From a virus, in IMG/VR virus record IMGVR_UViG_3300036651_001176, positions 1 to 23,703 of that record: a stretch of DNA of 23,703 nt; one strand, 5' to 3'. The position numbers and the translations under genes are program-made. Shown here piece by piece: positions 9,012-16,319 of the stretch; within the stretch, counting starts at the first letter, position 1, and every line of letters starts with the position of its first letter. Below the pieces are notes generated by a model that ran no database searches, was not told the DNA's origin, and worked only from the letters and a program-made list of their open reading frames with translations.

Positions 9012-9562
9012 TAGCGTAACCTGTTATTATACATACCAAATACCATAGAGCCATTAGCGCCTAAGTTCATAGCCGAAGACCTTGCACCGAAAGAGCTACC
9101 AACCATAGATGGGGGTGCTGGTCCATCGTAATGGCCGGTTGCATCGAAGTTGTTCTGAAATAACGCTGCATCTGAATTAGGATTGGGACCGCCATAACGA
9201 GCATTTAAATCTTCATGTGCTAATGCAGAAAAGCCCCATTGAAATTCTGGCATATTTGCACCGGGGAATATTGCACCTCCAAGTGCTGGCTTCACTTGGT
9301 AATCGCGTATGGCGGGCCATAGACTATCCATCGGGATTCCAGTTATTTCATTACCGACTTGTCCACCAGCTAAAATAGCACTATTTAGAAAGCCACCACC
9401 TAGTGCCAATCCCGTTACGAATGTAAGCGGAGTACGAATAGGGTGTTGAGGTCTGTACTTTTGCGGAGTTAACATGTAACCAACACCAATACCGGCAGCT
9501 AACTTACCGGGCTTACTTGTAAGTGCTTTTACACCAAAGGATAAAAGATTATCTAAAGCCAT
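9011..9562 (-). CDS. Probable membrane-active virion protein, function unknown
   Basis: A 183-residue protein coupled at both ends through TAATG overlaps, so it is made in fixed stoichiometry with its neighbours. Residues about 20-70 are Gly-rich and hydrophobic (KLAAGIGVGYMLTP, then LTFVTGLALGGGFLNSAILA), consistent with one or two membrane segments. The C-terminal half is polar and ends with SSFGARSSAMNLGANGSMVF then GMYNNR. The S-S-x-x-L-G-A-x-G-x-x-V-F pattern is one I associate with small virion-block proteins of other phages, with no known activity. The neighbour with a DEDD exonuclease domain also carries a hydrophobic helix, so these proteins may act together in the capsid or during DNA ejection. 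Confidence 0.55.
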   Translation of the reverse strand: MALDNLLSFGVKALTSKPGKLAAGIGVGYMLTPQKYRPQHPIRTPLTFVTGLALGGGFLNSAILAGGQVGNEITGIPMDSLWPAIRDYQVKPALGGAIFPGANMPEFQWGFSALAHEDLNARYGGPNPNSDAALFQNNFDATGHYDGPAPPSMVGSSFGARSSAMNLGANGSMVFGMYNNRLR

Positions 9563-12306
9563 TATGAGGTGAAGCCTCCACCGTTAAACAGATAAGAATA
9601 CTTAGTTTGTTGATTCATATTAGTATGACCAATGGCGTTAGAGTCTAGATTACCTACAACATTAGCTGTATTCAAATAGCTATGTGGGTCACGCTTAGGA
9701 TTGTATGGAACTGCTTGATAATAATTTTGTCGAGAGAAGCCAGGTGGCTCAGCAGGCATCGGATCAAAGGTCTCATCAATCCTCTTATTTTTCTCGTGAC
9801 GCTTATAGGCATAGTAACCTCCGGCAGCTACTACTGTGCCCAGAGCTGCATATGGCGCAGCCTTAAATAGCTTTTGTTGAGTAGCGATCCATTTCATAAC
9901 CTGCTCTTGACTACGTGGATCCTGCTTGGCTCCCTTAAGTCTTTCGATCATTGGAGCACTACGTTCTGGTGACACAACGTCTTTATAACCACGCACCATT
10001 TGCGTTATCTGTGGTATCAAAGCATGATGTTCCTCTTGAGTTAGGAGATCACCCCGTAGGAAGGCACCTGCTGAATAGACAGATTCTTCACCCCCTACAC
10101 CGACATCTATTCCCGTACCAGCATAAGCCGTCTGGAACATAGGCGTTTGATCAGACTTATCGGCACCGACACCTCGATATGATCTAAGGACGTCGTACAA
10201 CCTTGATACATCCTGATGATGGCCCCTTACTCCTCCTAGGGTACCAATCTGTACACCATAGGTTCCAGAGTTGCCAGCAAAAGCTTGGGCTAATCTACCT
10301 AAAAGGCTTTCACCTTCTTCACTTTGAAAGTCTGCATGTCGTGACAGATACTCTAGAAGACTATCGCGTTGCTCTCCAGAAAGATCAACACTTAAACCAA
10401 TCTCTTTAATTGGTGTAGCTTCTTCGTTTGGTCGCCACTGGAATGGAGACAAACCAAGCATCTGATTGCCCTCTAAGAAGTTAGTGGCTAACTGATCATG
10501 ACCTCCCGCTCGCATCTCCGATTCCCAACCCTTAAGGTATCTAAGGGGTACTACACCTATTCTGGAATCACCTACAACTTTAGCTTCTTCTGCGCCAACG
10601 AACTTACCTAATCCTAAAACATCAGAACCCAAGTACTTACGCATTAACATCTCACGTTCATCCATTTCTGGACCAGAGATTGTTGACATAACAGAGGCTA
10701 TGTGTCGTTCAAATAATGATAGACCAGGAAGGGGAACACCGCGCTCAGCCAAATCTTTTTGAAAATTATACCATTCTGCTGGAAGTGGTATATCAGCTGC
10801 TGAGTTAAGGTATTGATAATCTTGAGATAGAAGTTTACGACCTGACTTCATACCGATCACACGATCTTGTGAGCTTATACGAGAAACGAGATCATATTCA
10901 GTAGATGCTGGAAGAACTTTAGACCTCAAAGTCATGTTACGACTTTCAACCGACATCAGTTCCATGGGAGACATACTGCCAGCACGATCCCACATCCCAT
11001 CGGTGTAATAGTCTTGGTCAACCATCTCGATGTTCGGACCCATCGGCACGGACTTAGCTATTTTATTTCTTAACTCTCCAGTAAGAAAGTGCTCTCCTAC
11101 TTGAATCTGTCGTTCACCCCTAAGGTGCTCACGTAAAGCTTGTAACAGTTTACTTTCGAACGGAACGTCTACATCCGCGTAGTGCAGTCCCCTACTAACT
11201 GCTCGTTCTAGTTCTTTACGGCTAAAGCGTGTCGATAAATCAGTATTTAGTAATAGATTCTGTAAAGAGAAGGCATATGGCTGAGGACCATTAGCTATAT
11301 CACTAGCCACACCCAAATGCGGTAGAACCATACGTGCTAGGACGTTAGTATCAATAACATTACCGATCTCCTTAGTGACTGGATCGGCAAATTTGGCGAA
11401 GAATAAATCAGCCTGCTCCTTAAAGGCTTGATTAGTATTGTAGACTTTCTCTTTAGTTATAGCATGTACCATCCGCTCGTAATCGAATAGCACGTTATGA
11501 CCAGCAATGTGGGTCACTTCTGGTGCATTAGCCATCTTAAAGAAGGCCATCATATTCTTTTCAAAATCCGTACTCTTATTACCATTTAAGAACTTATCTA
11601 AGCGAACTGCCTCCCCTGTGCGTGACCGAACCATACCTCTTCGCATGATAGGATTATCAAACCGAAAATCAGCAACCTTACTAAGAGTACCGTCTTCGTC
11701 CATAACCTGTGCAGCTAGCTGCCAAATACCCTCAGCGGGATTGAGGCTGGGGGTTTCAACATCGAATATAAGGGTTTTACCGTGACCACTAATGTAGTTA
11801 GCTAGCAGATCTTGATTACGAAGTAAATTATCTACACGAGGTAATGTATTTGCTAATTGATAGTTGTCCGCGGGTGTATCTCCACCGAACTTAAACCAAC
11901 GCAGAGTAGACTGTGATAGATAAGCCGCCCTAATATCTGAAGCTATTGCTTCGGGAGCCATCTGATAGCGACCGGCAGGTGAACGTTCCGTATACTTTTT
12001 GATCATTGCCGGACCAAGGTTTTTAACACTCAGAAGATGCTCTACTCCTAAGAGTTGTCTCAACTCGGCGTGAACTTCTGCTTGTTCTGCCTTAGAGAGA
12101 TATCCCAAGCGCATCTTGAAGGGATCGTAGCGATAGTCTGCGCCCATACGACGACGCAGCTTATCTTCAACGTCATATTCAATCTCACGCATTCGATCTA
12201 TAATAGATTGTATTGAATCTACATCTGGTAGATCTGATGCGTTAAGTAAACGACCTTGTGATGGGATTGGGTCGAAAGGAACTGGTTTTCCGAATCTAGG
12301 CGGCAT
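9562..12306 (-). CDS. Large virion-block protein with DEDDh 3'-5' exonuclease domain and C-terminal membrane helix
   Basis: A 914-residue protein. Residues about 178-392 form a DnaQ-like exonuclease domain with all five expected residues: ExoI FDVETP (Asp182, Glu184), ExoII HNVLFDYE (Asp275) and ExoIII HYADVD (His375, Asp380), the DEDDh pattern HxAxxD. Insertions between ExoI and ExoII are longer than in a minimal proofreading domain. The next 400 residues have no recognised domain. A hydrophobic helix at about 817-835 (YAALGTVVAAGGYYAYKRHE) is followed by a polar tail rich in Asn and Tyr. The start overlaps the upstream gene by 11 bases and the stop is coupled to the next gene. Because it lies next to terminase rather than replication genes, it may be a virion component that processes DNA or RNA on entry or packaging. 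That role is inferred. Confidence 0.75.
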   Translation of the reverse strand: MPPRFGKPVPFDPIPSQGRLLNASDLPDVDSIQSIIDRMREIEYDVEDKLRRRMGADYRYDPFKMRLGYLSKAEQAEVHAELRQLLGVEHLLSVKNLGPAMIKKYTERSPAGRYQMAPEAIASDIRAAYLSQSTLRWFKFGGDTPADNYQLANTLPRVDNLLRNQDLLANYISGHGKTLIFDVETPSLNPAEGIWQLAAQVMDEDGTLSKVADFRFDNPIMRRGMVRSRTGEAVRLDKFLNGNKSTDFEKNMMAFFKMANAPEVTHIAGHNVLFDYERMVHAITKEKVYNTNQAFKEQADLFFAKFADPVTKEIGNVIDTNVLARMVLPHLGVASDIANGPQPYAFSLQNLLLNTDLSTRFSRKELERAVSRGLHYADVDVPFESKLLQALREHLRGERQIQVGEHFLTGELRNKIAKSVPMGPNIEMVDQDYYTDGMWDRAGSMSPMELMSVESRNMTLRSKVLPASTEYDLVSRISSQDRVIGMKSGRKLLSQDYQYLNSAADIPLPAEWYNFQKDLAERGVPLPGLSLFERHIASVMSTISGPEMDEREMLMRKYLGSDVLGLGKFVGAEEAKVVGDSRIGVVPLRYLKGWESEMRAGGHDQLATNFLEGNQMLGLSPFQWRPNEEATPIKEIGLSVDLSGEQRDSLLEYLSRHADFQSEEGESLLGRLAQAFAGNSGTYGVQIGTLGGVRGHHQDVSRLYDVLRSYRGVGADKSDQTPMFQTAYAGTGIDVGVGGEESVYSAGAFLRGDLLTQEEHHALIPQITQMVRGYKDVVSPERSAPMIERLKGAKQDPRSQEQVMKWIATQQKLFKAAPYAALGTVVAAGGYYAYKRHEKNKRIDETFDPMPAEPPGFSRQNYYQAVPYNPKRDPHSYLNTANVVGNLDSNAIGHTNMNQQTKYSYLFNGGGFTS

Positions 12307-13048
12307 CTTCTTCGTCTACAACTTCCGCATCTATAACATAATCGTCTGTACGTTTGATACCTGCCTTCTCTAATAGGAAGTCAGCTTTAGTACGCTCAAT
12401 CTTGCGTGCTTCACTTACAAGATTAGCTATAGCTTGTGCATTATCAATAGAACCCTGCCCCGCCTTAGCTCTAGCCTCTCTAGTAGCAAGAAGTTGATTA
12501 CGAATTTCCTTCTTACGTTTCTGAAGCTTATCTTCAAGCTCTACAGCTAAGTGAAGTTGCTTCTGTTTAATGACTTCCCCATCAGGAGACACACCTACTA
12601 CATTTTCTTGAATAAAGTGCTCTATGGATAATAACCACGTGGCTCGGTGCTGTAAGACTTCCTGATTGATAAGATCACGTACCATGGCGACTTCGATCAT
12701 GTTAGCGGGGTTTACCCCTAGCTCAAACATGTAAGCCTGCTGTAGTTCGCTAATAATAGATACCTCAATAGGACAACTAGATCCTACTGGTGCTAGGTTC
12801 TCAGCTAATAGTGGGCATACCTCTGAGAGGGGACATTTATCCCCTCTACACTTCAAAGGTATAATACCGAACATACGCCTACGCGTTTGTTCTGGTTTAA
12901 CTAGATCGGCTGCCTTAGCCCGAGTTTCAGAAGACCATGATTCGGGGTAAACCAAATCAGGTCGCATCTTCTCGACCTGGCGCATAAAAGCTTCCTTGGA
13001 AAAATCAGTATTCTCTTCCTCAACGGGAGCTATCTCTTTTTTGGGCAT
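12296..13048 (-). CDS. Cys-cluster protein with long helical C-terminus, possible packaging factor
   Basis: A 250-residue protein. Four cysteines at 67, 72, 78 and 92 form CRGDKCPLSEVCP followed by GSSCP, each of the last three followed by Pro; such a compact cluster usually binds zinc or an iron-sulfur cluster. Residues about 140-215 are highly charged helix (KRKKEIRNQLLATREARAKA), probably a coiled coil. The C-terminus is acidic (DAEVVDEEDAA). The gene overlaps the exonuclease-containing gene by 11 bases. Cluster position upstream of TerL would suit a small terminase subunit or scaffold, but I see no clear DNA-binding motif and do not assign one. Confidence 0.5.
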   Translation of the reverse strand: MPKKEIAPVEEENTDFSKEAFMRQVEKMRPDLVYPESWSSETRAKAADLVKPEQTRRRMFGIIPLKCRGDKCPLSEVCPLLAENLAPVGSSCPIEVSIISELQQAYMFELGVNPANMIEVAMVRDLINQEVLQHRATWLLSIEHFIQENVVGVSPDGEVIKQKQLHLAVELEDKLQKRKKEIRNQLLATREARAKAGQGSIDNAQAIANLVSEARKIERTKADFLLEKAGIKRTDDYVIDAEVVDEEDAA

Positions 13049-13050
13049 AA

Positions 13051-13194
13051 TTACTTGCCCTTCTTGCTGCGGCCCTTCCCCTTGCCTGCACCCTTAATTG
13101 TTAGAGGATTCTGCATCATGGGACCATATGCTCCATCTTGGAACTTAGCCCCCGGCTTCATACCCTTGCCCTTAGACATTTTCTTTGTTGCCAT
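13051..13194 (-). CDS. 47-residue strongly basic Lys/Gly-rich protein
   Basis: The ATG at 13192-13194 opens a 47-codon frame ending in TAA at 13051. The product is extremely basic: it starts MATKKMSKGKGMKPG and ends AGKGKGRSKKGK, with a central GAYGPMMQNP segment. It lies 2 bases upstream of the Cys-cluster gene and 6 bases downstream of a zinc-ribbon gene, inside the leftward operon. The composition suggests nucleic-acid binding, for example packaged with DNA, but a disordered head accessory is equally possible. Confidence 0.6.
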   Translation of the reverse strand: MATKKMSKGKGMKPGAKFQDGAYGPMMQNPLTIKGAGKGKGRSKKGK

Positions 13195-13200
13195 TTTAAA

Positions 13201-13365
13201 TTATCCTTTAATGTAGTTAGTTGAGACTGTTCCGTCTGCGTGTAAGTAAGTCGTTTCAGTTGAGTGACACTGGGGGCACCAGTAATCCAAGATGACTGTG
13301 AAATTCCATAGATCGAAACATTCTAGACAACAGTCTAGCTCATATCCACAAACCGCACAAAGCAT
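13201..13365 (-). CDS. 54-residue zinc-ribbon protein
   Basis: The ATG at 13365 opens a 54-codon frame ending in TAA at 13201-13203, with an AAGGAG ribosome binding site about 10 bases upstream. The product carries MLCAVCGYE, then CCLEC, then YWCPQCHS: three CxxC-type knuckles that can hold one or two zinc ions in a ribbon fold. It starts 14 bases after the end of the neighbouring upstream gene. Zinc ribbons of this size in phages often bind nucleic acid or act as protein adaptors; nothing more specific can be said. Confidence 0.65.
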   Translation of the reverse strand: MLCAVCGYELDCCLECFDLWNFTVILDYWCPQCHSTETTYLHADGTVSTNYIKG

Positions 13366-13378
13366 CTACTAATTCTCC

Positions 13379-13819
13379 TTATTGATATTGAAATTCGCCC
13401 CAAGAACCGCCAATTTCACGAAGTGCCTTTTCAAGACCCTTTGTAAGCTTCTCTTGGAGATTATCATCTCTGTCGGGCGAGAGAACAACCGAGATCTCTC
13501 GTACTGCATCAGGACTCATAACTTCACTTAGTCGGTACCGAGATCCACCGCAAACCTTGCAATAAACAGAATCCGCACAACCGCATGGAGTAATAATACC
13601 AAATGACTCTAACGCTTCAGCTAGATCTAGCCAATCCTTCTTGAAGGACTTTTTGATCTGCTCCTTGAATGCACGTAGCTTCGCAGGATCATTCGACAAC
13701 ATAGTGCCGAAATCGAGTGCTGTTTTCATCTGATTCATGAGAAGACGATATAGATAGAACGGAAGTTCGAAATTACCATCTGTGTCAATATAATTAGTCC
13801 AACTTATTTGTTTACTCAT
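13379..13819 (-). CDS. 146-residue protein with zinc-binding CxC...CxxC motif
   Basis: An all-helical N-terminal 75 residues (LPFYLYRLLMNQMKTALDFG, then KEQIKKSFKKDWLDLAEAL) precede a zinc-knuckle-like segment with Cys79, Cys81, Cys87 and Cys90 (PCGCADSVYCKVCGG). The C-terminal 50 residues are helical and charged, ending GGSWGEFQYQ. A GGAG sequence 11 bases before the ATG may be the ribosome binding site. The family was not recognised. Position in the packaging block makes a packaging or head-assembly role possible, including small terminase, but no motif decides it. Confidence 0.55.
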   Translation of the reverse strand: MSKQISWTNYIDTDGNFELPFYLYRLLMNQMKTALDFGTMLSNDPAKLRAFKEQIKKSFKKDWLDLAEALESFGIITPCGCADSVYCKVCGGSRYRLSEVMSPDAVREISVVLSPDRDDNLQEKLTKGLEKALREIGGSWGEFQYQ

Positions 13820-13862
13820 AACTTTTTAAACTCCTAACATAAAATTACATATTACACTATTT

Positions 13863-14300
13863 TTAATAACCCATACCACCGCCGCTGGAACCTGGTTGAA
13901 TTCCATTACGGGCGCTAGAACGATTTTTACCCATTTCATACATAGTCAAAGCTAGTGCACCACCACCAATAGCCAAGCCCTTCTTACTCTTCAAGAGTGA
14001 ACCCAACATACCCTTAGATTTATCAGCCACTAAAGCATCGTAAGTAGGTGATGTCCCTTTCTTATAGGTCTTGAGGGGAGGTGCCATCATCGGTGCGCCA
14101 CGGTTCATAACACCAGTACTACTGATGGGTCCATATACTGGCCTGCCCCTAAGGGGAGCACGCCCAGCAACAGTTACACGTCTTCTAGGACCCATACGAC
14201 CAACAGGTACTGAACTAGGTGGCATCTTGCTACCGCCATACGTTCTTGGTCCAGCTGTTGTCACTGGCATACCCATACTGCGGAAACCGGGTCTTCGCAT
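13863..14300 (-). CDS. 145-residue basic protein with one membrane helix, probable virion component
   Basis: The longest frame begins at 14363, but the ATG at 14300 has a good GAGG ribosome binding site 6 bases upstream and begins the sensible sequence MRRPGFRSMGMPV, so I use it. Residues 1-85 are basic and rich in Arg, Gly, Pro and Met, probably disordered (GRMGPRRRVTVAGRAPLRG). Residues about 108-123 (GLAIGGGALALTMYEMG) form a short hydrophobic helix. The C-terminus is PGSSGGGMGY and shares its last three residues with the 477-residue virion-block protein (SEMGY). The basic N-terminus could bind packaged DNA. Family not recognised. Confidence 0.55.
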   Translation of the reverse strand: MRRPGFRSMGMPVTTAGPRTYGGSKMPPSSVPVGRMGPRRRVTVAGRAPLRGRPVYGPISSTGVMNRGAPMMAPPLKTYKKGTSPTYDALVADKSKGMLGSLLKSKKGLAIGGGALALTMYEMGKNRSSARNGIQPGSSGGGMGY

Positions 14301-14347
14301 TCTGACCTCGCTCTTTAGAAAATATAAGAATCTATAGATATAGTAAC

Positions 14348-14395
14348 GAGGAGCCTCCAGCAACGGACTTAATCAACGCTGCCAGAGGCTTCCTC
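14348..14395 (-). other. Strong imperfect hairpin between the Clp-like gene and the 145-residue gene
   Basis: GAGGA (14348-14352) pairs with TCCTC (14391-14395), GCCTC (14353-14357) with GAGGC (14385-14389), and CAGC (14358-14361) with GCTG (14378-14381). There is one single-base bulge and one three-base bulge, giving about 14 bp and a 16-base loop. On the minus strand it lies just after the Clp-like stop codon and about 50 bases before the next start. No T-run follows on either strand, so it is a poor intrinsic terminator. It may be an mRNA processing or stabilising structure. Confidence 0.5.
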
Positions 14396-14407
14396 ACACA
14401 TACGAGG

Positions 14408-15808
14408 CTATTCTGCGGAGCATGCCCCCGACACTTGGGGTAGCATGCGCTTTTGAGAAGGGCGGTTGGCTATTATTCGGTAATCTTCGGCATCGTGGGA
14501 TAATTGGAATACAGTGCCTCGTGGTATTCTAGTTTCCAATATTAAGTTCGCCAGTAGATTTTCGATCCGATCTCGTCGGAGTTGTGCTAGTCCTCGCGCA
14601 CCCTGGATATGGTTGACTCCATCTTTAACCATGGCCTCTAAGATTGAGGTGTCATATGCTAAAGAGCAGCCACGCTTGTCAAGCTTTTGCTGAAGCTTAT
14701 TAAGTTCCAGCTCTGCGATCTTTAAATAGTCCTGATTCGTTAGATAATTAAATACAACTATCTTATCAATGCGGTTTATGAACTCAGGACGAAAATGTTT
14801 CTTAATTGCTTTGTTAGTTGCTGCGGCAACTGCATTTCTTGGTAAAGGTTCATTAGTTTTAGCAATTCGACTAAATCCAACTCCCTTACTTTCTATTTCT
14901 GCAGAGATTTCGCCATTTCCCAAGTTGGTAGTCATAATGATTACACAATTGCAGAAATCTAGACGATTCCCCTTAGCATCAGTCATATATCCTTCATCTA
15001 AAACAGGTAGGAGGATATTAAACAGATCTGGGTGAGCTTTTTCGACTTCATCGAATAAAACAACTGTAGATGCGTTCTTTTTTAACGCTTCGGTTAGTTG
15101 ACTACCTTCATCGTAGCCTACATAACCAGAAGGCGACCCAAGAAGCTTGGCAGCTTCATGCTTGAGTTGATATTCACCACAATCAACGCGTACAGGTTCG
15201 GCATCGAATAGATAGGTAGATAATTCTTTTGCTAATGAGCTTTTACCTACGCCGGACGATCCAGAGAAGAGAAAAACTCCTAAAGGTCTATTTTCATCGT
15301 TCAAGCCAACTTGAGATCGACGTAATGCATGTACAATTTCATTTATAGCTTCGTCTTGACCTACAATATTAGTTTTAAGATGATCTTCTAACTCTATAAA
15401 CTTCTGACGTGAGATACGCTTACTTTTGGCCCTAATAGTTCCCTTAGCATTAGGAGACTTAGTTGCCTGAAGTGAAAAGGCCTTTTCTGTCGCATCTGAA
15501 ATTAAATTCGGTGCTGCAGATAAAGTTACCCATGTCTCCATATCTAAACCAGGATTTAGCATCACAGAGGCATTGTACAAAGTTACAAGGAACTTATTCG
15601 CCTTATCTTTTGACATCTTACGTAGAGCTGTGAGAACATCTGTTTTGACATTAGACACTACGGCTTCAAGAACGACCCGCATAAAGGTTTCCTTGTCTAC
15701 ATCCGCATGTTCCTCAACAAGTGCCGAGGTGTCTTCTAGCGGTAGAGTCTTAAAATAAACCCAAGTCTCTATATCCGGGTAGAAGATCTCATAGATTCTA
15801 CTAGCCAT
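14408..15808 (-). CDS. Clp/Hsp100-like AAA+ unfoldase with a phage-specific N-terminus
   Basis: A 466-residue protein whose residues 135-450 match the second ATPase module of ClpA/ClpB/ClpC. Visible motifs are Walker A GSSGVGKS (183-190), the substrate-gripping pore loop GYVGYDEG (228-235), Walker B VVLFDEVEKAH (249-259), sensor 1 TTNLG (293-297), arginine finger FRPEFINRID (Arg346) and sensor 2 GARGLAQL (from 403). The usual N domain and first ATPase module are absent; residues 1-130 are an unrecognised helical domain. After sensor 1 lies KGVGFSR, at the position of the IGL/VGF loop by which ClpA and ClpC dock on ClpP. The protein might therefore partner host ClpP, or act alone in head or tail assembly. 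It heads the leftward operon under its own extended -10 promoter, with a leader of about 45 bases. Confidence 0.85.
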   Translation of the reverse strand: MASRIYEIFYPDIETWVYFKTLPLEDTSALVEEHADVDKETFMRVVLEAVVSNVKTDVLTALRKMSKDKANKFLVTLYNASVMLNPGLDMETWVTLSAAPNLISDATEKAFSLQATKSPNAKGTIRAKSKRISRQKFIELEDHLKTNIVGQDEAINEIVHALRRSQVGLNDENRPLGVFLFSGSSGVGKSSLAKELSTYLFDAEPVRVDCGEYQLKHEAAKLLGSPSGYVGYDEGSQLTEALKKNASTVVLFDEVEKAHPDLFNILLPVLDEGYMTDAKGNRLDFCNCVIIMTTNLGNGEISAEIESKGVGFSRIAKTNEPLPRNAVAAATNKAIKKHFRPEFINRIDKIVVFNYLTNQDYLKIAELELNKLQQKLDKRGCSLAYDTSILEAMVKDGVNHIQGARGLAQLRRDRIENLLANLILETRIPRGTVFQLSHDAEDYRIIANRPSQKRMLPQVSGACSAE

Positions 15809-15859
15809 TGAGATTGTATCGCCTTCTTCGCAAGAATAACTTCTAGTGTGATAGTAACC

Positions 15860-15868
15860 ATTATATCA
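15860..15868 (-). promoter_or_regulatory. Extended -10 promoter for the leftward block
   Basis: The minus strand reads TCTGATATAATGG, with the TGATATAAT element at 15868-15860. It lies about 50 bases before the Clp-like start at 15808, so this transcript has a short leader. The element matches those before 1965 and 16320. No good -35 box is visible. Confidence 0.55.
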
Positions 15869-15885
15869 GACCATCCCTTCTACCG

Positions 15886-15899
15886 CTTTTTATAAAAAG
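15886..15899. promoter_or_regulatory. 14-bp perfect palindrome in a divergent promoter region
   Basis: CTTTTTATAAAAAG is its own reverse complement. It lies about 18 bp upstream of the leftward -10 box and about 83 bp upstream of the rightward one. The 185-base region between the Clp-like gene and the 15994 gene holds no gene I can support; it contains this palindrome, a run of seven G near 15923-15930 and the two promoters. An operator role is possible but not shown. Confidence 0.35.
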
Positions 15900-15981
15900 T
15901 ATGATACCATGGTTGGCGGAGGGGGGGAAGTTTAAAGAACATACAGTATTTTAATTCGTTTATTAGATAGAGATTTTACGG

Positions 15982-15987
15982 TATAAT
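15982..15987 (+). promoter_or_regulatory. -10 box, leaderless start for the 15994 gene
   Basis: TATAAT is followed by six bases and then ATG at 15994, with no Shine-Dalgarno in between. The geometry puts the transcript start at the start codon. The candidate -35 (TTTATT about 17 bases upstream) is poor. Confidence 0.5.
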
Positions 15988-15993
15988 GGTTAT

Positions 15994-16155
15994 ATGTCAA
16001 GACGCCATAAGAAAGCGCCGAAACTAGTTGTCAAGAGTATCGCCTCTGAAGTAACTATTAAGAGCATGCGTACTGGGGAAATAGTTGGGACGTTACCGGC
16101 GCTGACAACTTATGAACTAAATAAGGTTATTGCATCTCGCAAACGTAGATACTAG
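15994..16155 (+). CDS. 53-residue basic protein of unknown function
   Basis: An ATG at 15994 opens a 53-codon frame closed by TAG at 16153-16155. The product starts MSRRHKKAPKLVVKSIASEV and ends VIASRKRRY, so both ends are strongly basic. The middle (TIKSMRTGEIVGTLPALT) looks like a small beta sheet. It is the first gene of the rightward RecA block. Nucleic-acid binding is plausible from charge alone; the family was not recognised. Confidence 0.6.
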   Translation: MSRRHKKAPKLVVKSIASEVTIKSMRTGEIVGTLPALTTYELNKVIASRKRRY

Positions 16156-16173
16156 AGAGTTAAGGACAACTCT

Positions 16174-16299
16174 ATGCCAATCCCAGAAAGACGTAACAGA
16201 GAGTTCGAACGAGCTATCTGGATGCTTGAAAATCAGATCAAAAGTCCAGATGATCTCCAACGTTATTGGTCACTCTTTCCTTATAGGCGTAGATCCTAA
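16174..16299 (+). CDS. 41-residue basic helical protein of unknown function
   Basis: An ATG at 16174, preceded by AAGGA with an 8-base spacer, opens a 41-codon frame ending in TAA at 16297-16299. The product MPIPERRNREFERAIWMLEN continues QIKSPDDLQRYWSLFPYRRR, with an Arg/Glu-rich helix and a basic end. It sits between the 53-residue gene and RecA and is probably cotranscribed with the former. The RecA promoter overlaps its last codons. Confidence 0.55.
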   Translation: MPIPERRNREFERAIWMLENQIKSPDDLQRYWSLFPYRRRS

Positions 16300-16301
16300 T
16301 C

Positions 16302-16310
16302 TGATATAAT
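16302..16310 (+). promoter_or_regulatory. Extended -10 promoter for recA
   Basis: TGATATAAT (16302-16310) ends 9 bases before the RecA ATG at 16320. A transcript starting there would have at most a few bases of leader, and no ribosome binding site lies between. The upstream string AATCTGATATAAT is shared with the promoter at 1966-1980. Confidence 0.55.
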
Positions 16311-16319
16311 GTAAGTATT

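Noticed and set aside
13863-14363. Longer start for the 145-residue membrane-helix protein
   Set aside because: The extension from 14363 has no ribosome binding site and begins within a few bases of the hairpin at 14348-14395, whereas the ATG at 14300 has GAGG six bases upstream.
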